NCBI GenBank assembly: GCA_002471225.1
Contig: DKPO01000031.1
Location: forward strand, 51,034-115,033
DNA from: Porphyromonadaceae bacterium UBA7332
GTDB lineage: Bacteria; Bacteroidota; Bacteroidia; Bacteroidales; UBA7332
Direction: 5' to 3'
DNA: 64,000 nucleotides
The notes beneath the pieces are model-generated. The model worked only from the letters and a program-made list of their open reading frames with translations. It did no database searches and was not told the DNA's origin. The position numbers were made by a program, and so were the translations under genes. Shown here one piece after another: positions 1 through 7,505 of this stretch. Position 1 is the first letter of the stretch. Each line of letters begins with the position of its first letter.

Positions 1-73
1 AGATTCCCTTTTTTTATACTGTCTCCGTTTTTTATTTCCGATTTTCGAAATATCAAAAAAAAACAGTCGGATA

Positions 74-104
74 TTTGGTTATATAGAAAAAGTTTGTACT
101 TTTG
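74..104 (+). promoter_or_regulatory. promoter of SRP RNA / tRNA-Thr unit
   Basis: TTTG at 74-77, a 19-nt spacer, then TACTTTTG at 97-104. This matches the Bacteroidota primary sigma factor consensus TTTG-N19-TAnnTTTG exactly. The predicted start falls at about 109-111, where the SRP RNA helix begins. Confidence 0.85.
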
Positions 105-108
105 TGCT

Positions 109-206
109 CGGGTAAGTCCTATACGGTCAGCTCCCTTCGAATCCCCCAGGGTTTGATCACAGCAAGGGTAGTTGGTTGTAGCGGCGCGATATAGTTAGCT
201 TACCCA
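109..206 (+). ncRNA. ffs: signal recognition particle RNA (4.5S-like)
   Basis: RNA scaffold of the signal recognition particle, partner of Ffh in co-translational targeting to the inner membrane. The ends GGGTAAG (110-116) and CTTACCC (199-205) pair to close a roughly 100-nt hairpin. The middle contains the SRP apical pattern: a CCAGG strand, then an AGCAAGG strand matching the asymmetric loop of helix 8, with CCCTT/AAGGG pairing below. The apical loop is not the usual GGAA tetraloop, so the exact fold is uncertain. It starts right behind a perfect promoter and is followed after 3 nt by tRNA-Thr, so both are probably cut from one precursor. Confidence 0.75.
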
Positions 207-209
207 CTT

Positions 210-283
210 GCCTCTTTAGCTCAGTTGGCCAGAGCACGTGATTTGTAATCTCGGGGTCGTTGGTTCGAATCCGACAAGAGGCT
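210..283 (+). tRNA. tRNA-Thr(TGT)
   Basis: 74-nt cloverleaf with acceptor GCCTCTT/AAGAGGC, anticodon loop TTTGTAA (anticodon TGT) and T-arm GGTTCGAATCC. No encoded CCA. Identical copies lie at 557-630 and 27734-27807. Confidence 0.97.
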
Positions 284-289
284 CAAAAA

Positions 290-328
290 AGGAAGCAGCA
301 AATTTTTGCTGCTTCCTTTTTTCTTTTT
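290..328 (+). terminator. intrinsic terminator after tRNA-Thr
   Basis: GGAAGCAGCAAA pairs with TTTGCTGCTTCC, followed by a T-rich tract. Confidence 0.9.
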
Positions 329-497
329 TAAAGAGCTATAAAAAGTTTCTTATCTGTAAAAAAGACTCCCTTTGCAATGCTATGTAGTCTTATTGTTTAC
401 AAAAACTAGTTAGATCTTTAATATGCTTTTCACAATGATCTTGTCTTGTTTTAGAAGGTGAAAAAATATTACGATTATGTTAAAATAAAACTTTATA

Positions 498-528
498 TTT
501 GCAGATATAAAAAATAGCACTACTTTTG
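498..528 (+). promoter_or_regulatory. promoter of second tRNA-Thr
   Basis: TTTG 498-501, 19-nt spacer, TACTTTTG 521-528: perfect consensus. The leader begins with the palindrome TCAGAATTCTGA at 531-542. Confidence 0.85.
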
Positions 529-556
529 TGTCAGAATTCTGAAACAGATATTCAAT

Positions 557-630
557 GCCTCTTTAGCTCAGTTGGCCAGAGCACGTGATTTGTAATCTCG
601 GGGTCGTTGGTTCGAATCCGACAAGAGGCT
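557..630 (+). tRNA. tRNA-Thr(TGT), second copy
   Basis: Same 74-nt sequence as the copy at 210-283, anticodon TGT, with its own promoter and terminator. Confidence 0.97.
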
Positions 631-637
631 CAAAATG

Positions 638-668
638 AAAGCAGCAAATTTATTTGCTGCTTTTTTTA
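638..668 (+). terminator. intrinsic terminator after second tRNA-Thr
   Basis: AAAGCAGCAAAT pairs with ATTTGCTGCTTT, followed by a T run. Confidence 0.9.
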
Positions 669-819
669 TTTAAGCAAATCGCTAATCAAAAACATCTTTT
701 CTTATCAAAAAGAGATATATCTAATCACCGTTTCAACATTCCCTGATTGATTTTGTTAAATGCTTTTCAAACTGTTATTTATAACCTTCCAGATCAAAAA
801 AAATCTTACATTTATTCCT

Positions 820-850
820 TTTGTATACCACATAAATTCTTATACATTTG
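820..850 (+). promoter_or_regulatory. korAB promoter
   Basis: TTTG 820-823, 19-nt spacer, TACATTTG 843-850. Predicted start about 857, giving a leader of about 68 nt before korA. Confidence 0.8.
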
Positions 851-924
851 CAATCAAACATATACGTTATTAAAAATTTAATTCGGATACTAACAAATAC
901 CGATAAAAACCAACATATATAATT

Positions 925-2781
925 ATGAATGAACAAGTAAAAGTAAAAGAGTTGGATAGTGTCGTTATTCGATTCTCTGGTGATTCGGGTGATGGTATGC
1001 AGTTGGTTGGAAATATATTTTCTAATCTGGCTGCTATTTTAGGTAATGAGATATCAACATTTCCTGACTATCCTGCAGAAATGCGTGCTCCACAAGGTTC
1101 ATTAGCAGGAGTTTCTGGTTTTCAGGTACATTTAGGGGCATCGAAGGTTTTAACCCCCGGAGATAAGGCTGATGTTCTGGTTGCTATGAATCCTGCAGCA
1201 CTTAAAGTAAATAAAAACTTCCTTAAACCGCAGTGTGTGGTTATTATTGATGAAGATTCTTTTACCGAGAATGATCTGAAAAAAGCTCTTTTTCAAACGA
1301 ATGATCCATTTCAGGAATTAGATTTAAAGAATGTGCAGGTTATTTCTGTGCCGATTACATCTATGACAAAAGCCGGATTAGAAAGTTACGGTCTGGATAA
1401 TAAGTCAGCAGTAAGATGTAAGAATATGTTTGCTTTAGGTTTAATCTGCTGGTTGTTTAATCGTCCTATTGATAGTGTAACACCTTTCTTGAAAAAGAAA
1501 TTTTCGAAAAAGGAAACGATCATGCAGGCTAATATAAAAGCATTGACAGACGGTTATAATTTTGGAGCTAATACACATGCAACAGTAACCACATATCATA
1601 TAGAAACAAACGAGCATCCTAAAAAAGGATTTTATACTGATATCAATGGAAACACAGCTACTGCTTATGGTTTAATTGCAGCTGCTGAGAAATCCGGCCT
1701 TCCTTTATTCCTAGGAAGTTATCCGATTACTCCGGCTACCGATATTTTGCATGAGCTGGCTAAACGTAAAGATCTGGGTGTAAAAACCGTTCAATGTGAA
1801 GATGAAATATCCGGTATTTGTACAGCCATAGGAGCGAGTTTTGCAGGAAACTTAGCAGCAACTTCAACTTCTGGTCCCGGATTAGCTCTGAAAGGAGAAG
1901 CAATAGGTTTGGCTGTGATGGCTGAGATTCCTTTAGTTATCGTAGATGTTCAACGAGGTGGACCATCTACAGGTTTGCCTACGAAAACAGAGCAATCGGA
2001 TTTGATGCAGGCTCTTTACGGGCGTAATGGTGAAAGTCCGGTGGTTGTGATTGCCGCAACGACACCAACAAATTGTTTTGATGCAGCCTATTGGTCATCT
2101 AAATTAGCTGTTGAGCATATGACTCCGGTTATCTTATTGACAGATGGATTTATTGCCAACGGATCATCAACCTGGAGAATTCCCGATCTGAATGTCTACC
2201 CGTCTATAACACCTCCATTTGTTCCGGATAGTATTAAAGATATCTGGAAACCTTATTTACGCAATGAGGATACCAAAGTCAGATATTGGGCTGTTCCGGG
2301 CAGAGAAGGTTTTGAGCATCGTATTGGAGGTCTTGAAAAAGATTATACAACAGGTGTGATTTCTACTGATCCGTTGAATCACCAGATTATGACAGATACT
2401 CGTCAGGAAAAAATTGATAAAATAGCTGATTTTATTCCTGAATTGAAAGTTGAAGGAAGTGTTGATTCTGATATTTTGGTTGTTGGTTGGGGAGGAACTT
2501 ACGGGCATTTGAGTTCTGCTGTAAATTCCATGAATGCTTCTGGCAAGAAAATTGCACATGTACATTTTGAGTTTATCAATCCTCTTCCAAAAAATACACA
2601 CGAGGTGCTTAGCCAATATAAAAAGATAATAGTATGTGAATTGAATTTAGGACAGTTTGCCGGTTATCTGAGAATGAAGTATCCTGAAATCCGTATTGAT
2701 CAATACAACAAGGTACAGGGACAACCTTTTATGGTCTCTGAATTGATCGATCGCTTTACAAAATTAATGGAGGAAAAATAA
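925..2781 (+). CDS. korA: 2-oxoacid:ferredoxin oxidoreductase, alpha subunit (gamma-alpha fusion)
   Basis: Alpha subunit of a ferredoxin-dependent 2-oxoacid oxidoreductase, which oxidatively decarboxylates a 2-oxoacid (probably 2-oxoglutarate) with CoA to the acyl-CoA. The 618-residue protein starts with the gamma domain (GDSGDGMQ near residue 19), then the pyrimidine-binding alpha domain (YPITPATDILHELA near 266) and a C-terminal transketolase-like domain. This fused arrangement is typical of KorA. The beta subunit follows after 1 nt, so the two form an operon. Substrate choice between 2-oxoglutarate and another 2-oxoacid is inferred from similarity to Bacteroidota KorA and is not proven by sequence. 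No Shine-Dalgarno is visible before the ATG. Confidence 0.93.
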   Translation: MNEQVKVKELDSVVIRFSGDSGDGMQLVGNIFSNLAAILGNEISTFPDYPAEMRAPQGSLAGVSGFQVHLGASKVLTPGDKADVLVAMNPAALKVNKNFLKPQCVVIIDEDSFTENDLKKALFQTNDPFQELDLKNVQVISVPITSMTKAGLESYGLDNKSAVRCKNMFALGLICWLFNRPIDSVTPFLKKKFSKKETIMQANIKALTDGYNFGANTHATVTTYHIETNEHPKKGFYTDINGNTATAYGLIAAAEKSGLPLFLGSYPITPATDILHELAKRKDLGVKTVQCEDEISGICTAIGASFAGNLAATSTSGPGLALKGEAIGLAVMAEIPLVIVDVQRGGPSTGLPTKTEQSDLMQALYGRNGESPVVVIAATTPTNCFDAAYWSSKLAVEHMTPVILLTDGFIANGSSTWRIPDLNVYPSITPPFVPDSIKDIWKPYLRNEDTKVRYWAVPGREGFEHRIGGLEKDYTTGVISTDPLNHQIMTDTRQEKIDKIADFIPELKVEGSVDSDILVVGWGGTYGHLSSAVNSMNASGKKIAHVHFEFINPLPKNTHEVLSQYKKIIVCELNLGQFAGYLRMKYPEIRIDQYNKVQGQPFMVSELIDRFTKLMEEK

Positions 2782-2782
2782 G

Positions 2783-3793
2783 ATGAATTCACAATATACT
2801 GCTAAAGATTTTAAAAACGAACAACAGATAAAATGGTGTCCGGGATGTGGCGATTTTGCTGTACTGAACTGTCTGCATAAAGCAATGAGCGAAATAGGTG
2901 TTGCACCTGCTGATACTGCTGTTATTTCAGGTATTGGTTGCTCATCGCGTTTACCTTATTATATGGGGACTTATGGTTTTCATACAATTCATGGACGAGG
3001 TTCTGCTATCGCTACCGGAGTTAAAGTTGCTAATCCTGCTTTAAGTGTATGGCAGATAACAGGAGATGGTGATTGTCTGGCTATCGGTGGTAATCATTTC
3101 ATACATGCTGTACGTCGCAATATAGATATAAACATTGTATTGCTCAATAATAAAATCTACGGACTGACTAAAGGACAATATTCTCCGACTACTGAACGTG
3201 GATATGTTACAAAATCCTCACCTTACGGTACAATTGAGGACCCATTTAATCCTGCAGAATTGGCCTTCGGCGCACGTGCAAACTTTTTTGCAAGAACTAT
3301 TGACGTTGATTTACCTTCGACAACAGAATGTATGATTGCTGCAGCTGCTCATAAAGGGACTGCTGTAATTGAAGTTTTACAGAACTGTGTGATTTTTACT
3401 GATGGTATTCATAAATATTATTCAGACAAAGAGAATCGGGCAGATCGTACTATTTATCTTCGTCAAGGAGAGAAAATGATCTTTGGAAAGGAAAGCAATA
3501 AAGGCTTAGTTCTTCAAGGTCTTGATTTGAAAGCTGTGACTATTGGAGAAGATGGATATACAATTGACGATATTCTTACTCATGATGCTACCCTTCATGA
3601 TCCGACACTTCATTGTAAACTGGCAGCTATGGAAGGTCCTGAATTACCTTTGGCATTAGGCATAATCCGTAATGTAGAAGGGATTAATTATGATCAGGCT
3701 GTTGTCGATCAGATTCATCGTGTACAGGCTAATACTCAAATTAAAACATTTGCAGATTTGATGATGAGTGGAAATGTTTGGGAAGTAAAATAA
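2783..3793 (+). CDS. korB: 2-oxoacid:ferredoxin oxidoreductase, beta subunit
   Basis: Thiamine diphosphate-binding beta subunit and partner of the preceding korA product. 336 residues. KWCPGCGDF near residue 17 carries the Cys pair seen in the iron-sulfur ligands of the family. GDGDCLAIGGNH near residue 95, followed by NNKIYGLTKGQ, is the GDG...NN thiamine diphosphate/metal motif. The length is normal for KorB. A terminator follows directly, so the operon is korA-korB. No ferredoxin-domain delta subunit is encoded beside it. Confidence 0.93.
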   Translation: MNSQYTAKDFKNEQQIKWCPGCGDFAVLNCLHKAMSEIGVAPADTAVISGIGCSSRLPYYMGTYGFHTIHGRGSAIATGVKVANPALSVWQITGDGDCLAIGGNHFIHAVRRNIDINIVLLNNKIYGLTKGQYSPTTERGYVTKSSPYGTIEDPFNPAELAFGARANFFARTIDVDLPSTTECMIAAAAHKGTAVIEVLQNCVIFTDGIHKYYSDKENRADRTIYLRQGEKMIFGKESNKGLVLQGLDLKAVTIGEDGYTIDDILTHDATLHDPTLHCKLAAMEGPELPLALGIIRNVEGINYDQAVVDQIHRVQANTQIKTFADLMMSGNVWEVK

Positions 3794-3796
3794 TGA

Positions 3797-3832
3797 AAGA
3801 GGCAATTCTTTAAAGGATTGCCTCTTTTTTAT
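3797..3832 (+). terminator. intrinsic terminator of korAB
   Basis: AGAGGCAATTC/GGATTGCCTCT type stem with a short A/T-rich loop, then a T run starting at 3825. Confidence 0.9.
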
Positions 3833-3926
3833 TTAATGAGAACTGTTAGTTTATTTAAACATCATTTCTCATGATATTTCTATTCTATTCTTTTACTTTG
3901 TATCTGTAATTCAAAACAACAAAGTT

Positions 3927-4361
3927 ATGAAAAGACTATTTTTGATGCTTATCAGCATTATGTTTGTTTCTTTGACTTTCGCGCAAGGTGGAGACAAGCT
4001 TATAAATTGTAAATGGTATAATACATCCGGTACTAATAAAATTCAGTTCAAAAAAGAGAATAACGGAACTTATACAGCAAGAGTTATTTGGTTATCCGAG
4101 CCGAATAATAAAGAAGGAAAGCCTCGTTTGGATATCAAAAATCCGGATAAATCAAAACGTACAAATAAACTGGTTGGTACACCGATTGTCTGGGGTTTGA
4201 AATATGAAGATGGTAAATGGGTGGACGGAACTTTATATTCTCCAACTAAAGGAATCACAGCAAAGGGATCTGTTACAATCAATGATAAAGGAGAATTGGT
4301 TTTGAAGGGTACAAAATTTGGAATTTCTCAAACAGAAACTTTTGTAAGACAAAATCTTTAA
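3927..4361 (+). CDS. secreted DUF2147-family protein
   Basis: 144 residues with a clear signal peptide (MKRLFLMLISIMF core, cleavage likely after the AQ at about residue 20). The mature part has the DUF2147 pattern: an opening region (INCKWYNTSG) that resembles the usual glycosylation/lipocalin-like start, WLSEP, GTPIVWGLKY, then W-x-D/G-T-LYSPTKG and a C-terminal beta stretch. DUF2147 proteins are small periplasmic or outer-membrane-associated beta proteins of unknown function, common in Bacteroidota. The gene stands alone between a terminator and tRNA-Lys, so context gives no role. Confidence 0.8.
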   Translation: MKRLFLMLISIMFVSLTFAQGGDKLINCKWYNTSGTNKIQFKKENNGTYTARVIWLSEPNNKEGKPRLDIKNPDKSKRTNKLVGTPIVWGLKYEDGKWVDGTLYSPTKGITAKGSVTINDKGELVLKGTKFGISQTETFVRQNL

Positions 4362-4440
4362 AATCAATTATATAGTGTCGTTTGTAGTGCAGTGAATGAG
4401 ATTTTAACCAAATAAAATTAGAAAAAAACTCATCAAAAAG

Positions 4441-4471
4441 TTTGGTGGTTAAAAAAAAAGCCATACCTTTG
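4441..4471 (+). promoter_or_regulatory. promoter of tRNA-Lys (first copy)
   Basis: TTTG 4441-4444, 19-nt spacer, TACCTTTG 4464-4471. The leader from 4471 is nearly the same as at the second tRNA-Lys (19861) and can fold GCATTTG (4476-4482) onto CAAACGC (4488-4494). Confidence 0.85.
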
Positions 4472-4503
4472 CAACGCATTTGAGAAACAAACGCACTAAA
4501 AAT

Positions 4504-4576
4504 GATTCGCTAGCTCAGCTGGTAGAGCACAACACTTTTAATGTTGGGGTCCTGGGTTCGAGCCCCAGGCGGATCA
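4504..4576 (+). tRNA. tRNA-Lys(TTT)
   Basis: 73-nt cloverleaf with acceptor GATTCGC/GCGGATC (one T-G wobble), anticodon loop CTTTTAA and T-arm GGGTTCGAGCCCC. Identical copies at 19893-19965 and 20139-20211. CCA not encoded. Confidence 0.97.
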
Positions 4577-4579
4577 CAG

Positions 4580-4608
4580 AAGGCAGTCTTAATGACTGCC
4601 TTTTTTTT
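4580..4608 (+). terminator. intrinsic terminator after tRNA-Lys
   Basis: AAGGCAGTC pairs with GACTGCCTT around a TTAAT loop, followed by a run of T. Confidence 0.92.
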
Positions 4609-4790
4609 ACGAAAATGTTTATTTAGCGTATTCATCATCTTAGGTGAATATTTGGATTTAGTACTGCTTTAAACTCCTCGGTCGTAATTAGATTGCAGTG
4701 AGATTTTTTACACTCCTATTCCTCAGTAAAAAGTCTAGTAAAATTATCATATTAATTTCAAGTATTTTTAATTTGATAAAAAACTGATTT

Positions 4791-4824
4791 ATTGGCGATT
4801 TAATCAAACATTCAAGTATATTTG
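4791..4824 (+). promoter_or_regulatory. candidate promoter of RRM protein gene
   Basis: TATATTTG at 4817-4824 is a perfect -7 element. Upstream, ATTG at 4791-4794 (22-nt spacer) is a poor -33. If used, it gives a leader of about 120 nt before the RRM gene. The rest of 4609-4952 holds no gene that I can support. Confidence 0.55.
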
Positions 4825-4870
4825 CAACCGAAATGGATGATGTTTATAAGGCCAATTCAATTTTTTGTAC

Positions 4871-4900
4871 AGTAATCTCGATTATGTCAAAGTAATCTCG
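4871..4900 (+). repeat. 10-bp direct repeat in RRM gene leader
   Basis: AGTAATCTCG occurs at 4871-4880 and again at 4891-4900, exactly 20 nt apart, inside the predicted 5' leader of the RRM gene. It could be a binding site for a regulator, or for the RNA-binding protein itself. Both are inference. Confidence 0.6.
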
Positions 4901-4952
4901 TTTTAGCTTTTATGAAATAGTCCTTATTTTAATAACTTTCAAAATTCTTTTT

Positions 4953-5288
4953 ATGAACATTTTTATTTCGAACTTAAGTTTTCGTATTGATAGCAATGAC
5001 TTAAGACAACTATTTCAAGAGTATGGTGAGATTACATCTGCTAAAGTAATGACAGACCGTGAAACTGGTCGTTCAAGAGGTTTCGGATTCGTTGAAATGG
5101 AAGACGAAGAAGCTGCTAAAAAAGCAATCGCTGAACTTAACCAAGCTGAATACGATGGTCGTGTTATCAACGTAAACGAAGCTAGACCACGTGAAGAAAA
5201 ACCACGTACAAACGGTGGTAACAGATTCTCTGGTGGTAACAGAGGCGGCGAAAGATCTGACAACAGACGCAACAACAACCGTTGGTAA
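4953..5288 (+). CDS. RRM-domain RNA-binding protein
   Basis: Small single-RRM RNA-binding protein, 111 residues. RNP2 is IFISNL at residues 3-8 and RNP1 is RGFGFVEM near 42-49, the two aromatic strands that contact single-stranded RNA. After the about 80-residue RRM comes a Gly/Arg/Asn-rich tail (GGNRFSGG, NRGGERSDNRRNNN), as in cyanobacterial and Bacteroidota glycine-rich RNA-binding proteins, some of which are cold-induced. The gene is monocistronic, with a long A/T-rich leader carrying a 10-bp direct repeat and its own terminator, which would fit post-transcriptional control. Targets are unknown. Confidence 0.93.
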   Translation: MNIFISNLSFRIDSNDLRQLFQEYGEITSAKVMTDRETGRSRGFGFVEMEDEEAAKKAIAELNQAEYDGRVINVNEARPREEKPRTNGGNRFSGGNRGGERSDNRRNNNRW

Positions 5289-5293
5289 AAAAT

Positions 5294-5328
5294 AAAGGAG
5301 TGTCCATTTGGACACTCCTTCTTTTTTT
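5294..5328 (+). terminator. terminator between RRM gene and oadA
   Basis: AAGGAGTGTCC/GGACACTCCTT stem with loop ATTT, then C and a T run. A-rich sequence on the left side means it may also act on the convergent minus-strand gene. Confidence 0.92.
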
Positions 5329-5338
5329 AATAACAACC

Positions 5339-7171
5339 CTATTCAATCTCTATAAGCGGAGTTGATTCAGAAACCCGCTGGTTTTCTTTCACAAGTATTC
5401 GTTTTACCTTTCCGCTAAAGAAAGAATTTATACTATTTTCCATTTTCATAGACTCCAGAATCAGGACAGTATCACCCGATACGATTGTGTCACCTACCTT
5501 CACATTAATCTGATAAATGCTACCTGGCATTGGTGAGGTAATAACATTCCCTGTAATCGGAGCTTCATCCTGAACTTCTTCTTCTTTTTGTACCTGCTCT
5601 TCTTTTGAATGCAATTCCTCTTTTTGTTTAGTAAGGTAAGATCTTGCAATCAGCGGGAATAATTCTAACAATAATATTTCTTTTTCATTTTCAGCTACGC
5701 GCACTCCTAATCCATCTATTACAGGATTTGGTTGCATTTTGTATTTCGAAGTATCATATGGTATTTCGTCCGGCGAACCTGTTATTTTTTCTCTGAAATG
5801 AGAATTTACAGGAATCGGAGTTTTTCCATACTCACCTTTAACTAATGAAATAAACTGATTAGATAGATTCTTATACATTTCGCTTCCGTTTCTCAAATCC
5901 AAAGCACAATTTACAGCTTGGGCTCCGACAATCTGACTTGTAGGTGTAACCAAAGGAGGCAATCCGGAATCTAATCTTACCTGGGGAATAAGTTCCATTG
6001 CTTTTGTCAATATATCTTCAGCTCCTAACTGTTTTAGCTGAGCAACCATATTTGTGTACATACCCCCTGGTATTTGCGCATTCTTAACCAACTCGTTCGG
6101 TTCAGGAAAACCAAAATAATCTTCCAGTGCATGACAAGTATGAAGTAGTTTTTCTTCGTTATTACTTCTTGCATATTTGATTGCTTCATCAAATAATTTA
6201 TCAATATTTTCCGGAAGTTTATCTGTCAGTGGATTGAATCGGTTCGGGAATTTTTTAACTGCATCGAATTCGGCTAATTCTTTACGTATATAGTATAATT
6301 CATGATTAATTTTCGCAACGGCTTCCATATCGATATCCAGTTCAATATCCATTTTTTTACAGAAAAGATATATTAATTCAATAGCTGGAGCTGCAGGTCC
6401 GCCGGCGAAATACCATATGTTGGTATCTACAATGTCCGCACCTTTCTCGATAGCCATCAAAACTGCGGCTAATCCAAATCCCGGAGTACAATGCGTATGA
6501 AAGTCAATAGGCACATTCAGATTCTTTTTGAATAGTGGAATCAATTCAGCTACTCTTGAAGGAGGAATTAATCCGCTCATATCTTTAATCGTAATCATGT
6601 CTGCTCCCAGTTTCTCCATTTCTTTTGCTTTTTGCAAAAAATATTCGTTAGAGAAAACAGCCTTAGGAAGCGGTTTTCCTTTTAAAGATGCTTTTAATCT
6701 TTCGGCTGTTGTAAAATGAGGATCAATCGTATAACAAACAGCGCAATCTGCAATACCACCATATTTTTTCACATATTTGATTGTGGATTTGACATTTTCC
6801 ACATCATTCAGTGCATCAAATATACGCATGATACTTAATCCTGATTCAATTGCATTTTTGCAAAATCCCTCAATAATTTCATCAGTGTATGGAGCATAAC
6901 CAAATAAGTTCCGGCCTCTTGAAAGAGCTGTTAATTTCGAGCTATCTCCAACTACTGCTTTGATCTTCTCTAAACGTTCCCATGGATTCTCGTTCAGGTA
7001 GCGCATTACAGAGTCAGGTACAGCCCCGCCCCATACTTCCATTGCATAAAACTTAGCATCTTTATAGAAAGGAAGAACACGATCGACCTGATCTTGGCTC
7101 ATACGTGTAGCAAAAGAAGATTGCTGACCATCCCGTAAAGTCAGGTCACGAATTAATAATTTACGTGCCAT
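5339..7171 (-). CDS. oadA: biotin-dependent carboxyltransferase (oxaloacetate decarboxylase alpha / pyruvate carboxylase subunit B type)
   Basis: Carboxyltransferase plus biotin carrier, moving CO2 between oxaloacetate/pyruvate and biotin. About 610 residues: HMGL-like TIM barrel (DLTLRDGQQ near residue 9, TIKDMSGL with the active Lys near 200, HTHCTPG metal-binding HxH near 225), a PYC_OADA domain, an acidic linker rich in E/K/Q, and a C-terminal biotinyl domain with ESMKMENS, biotin on the Lys near 576. The ATG at 7171 (MARKLL) is preferred over an in-frame TTG three codons upstream. No oadB, oadG or biotin carboxylase gene is adjacent, so it could act as a pyruvate carboxylase half or in a decarboxylase with partners elsewhere. 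Confidence 0.88.
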   Translation of the reverse strand: MARKLLIRDLTLRDGQQSSFATRMSQDQVDRVLPFYKDAKFYAMEVWGGAVPDSVMRYLNENPWERLEKIKAVVGDSSKLTALSRGRNLFGYAPYTDEIIEGFCKNAIESGLSIMRIFDALNDVENVKSTIKYVKKYGGIADCAVCYTIDPHFTTAERLKASLKGKPLPKAVFSNEYFLQKAKEMEKLGADMITIKDMSGLIPPSRVAELIPLFKKNLNVPIDFHTHCTPGFGLAAVLMAIEKGADIVDTNIWYFAGGPAAPAIELIYLFCKKMDIELDIDMEAVAKINHELYYIRKELAEFDAVKKFPNRFNPLTDKLPENIDKLFDEAIKYARSNNEEKLLHTCHALEDYFGFPEPNELVKNAQIPGGMYTNMVAQLKQLGAEDILTKAMELIPQVRLDSGLPPLVTPTSQIVGAQAVNCALDLRNGSEMYKNLSNQFISLVKGEYGKTPIPVNSHFREKITGSPDEIPYDTSKYKMQPNPVIDGLGVRVAENEKEILLLELFPLIARSYLTKQKEELHSKEEQVQKEEEVQDEAPITGNVITSPMPGSIYQINVKVGDTIVSGDTVLILESMKMENSINSFFSGKVKRILVKENQRVSESTPLIEIE

Positions 7172-7180
7172 AGATTTCAA

Positions 7181-7466
7181 AGTTAATTATGGATTAATCT
7201 GATTAGTTTATTGGTTATAAATTGAACAAATGCTGCTGATGTAAGTTTAGGTAAAAATCGTGTTTTTTTAGTTCCGGTTATCTGCTGGAAAATATTGAAA
7301 ATTAAACAGTAAGATAAGTGAATGAAACGCTTTTCTTTTTGTGTTTTTGAGTGTCCGAAGCTTCTCTTTTATCAAAAAAAATGCAGCTTTTATGCCAATC
7401 TTATATTCTATGTTTGAAAACATATTTATTGAGCCATAACTGTCTATTTATAAATTCGTTTATATA
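7181..7466. other. intergenic region between oadA and the S9 peptidase gene
   Basis: About 290 nt upstream of oadA (minus strand) with no supportable gene. TAACTTTG on the minus strand (7178-7185) resembles a -7 element but sits only 7 nt from the ATG and has no -33 partner, so I do not call it a promoter. Confidence 0.5.
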
Positions 7467-7505
7467 CACAAAGAGGAGATATCAAACTGATATCTCCTCT
7501 TTGTG
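7467..7505 (-). terminator. 18-bp hairpin directly after S9 peptidase stop codon
   Basis: Positions 7467-7484 pair perfectly with 7488-7505 around a 3-nt loop, starting at the base next to the TAA stop. No strong U tract follows on the minus strand (TATATAAA), so it may work as a terminator or as a 3'-end stabilising hairpin. Confidence 0.75.

Noticed and set aside
4279..4479. 66-residue minus-strand frame near tRNA-Lys
   Set aside because: Covers the end of the DUF2147 gene and the tRNA promoter; no features of a protein.
7172..7180. Upstream TTG start for oadA, and similar TTG starts at 10343 and 42371
   Set aside because: An ATG with better family alignment or signal peptide lies a few codons downstream in each case.
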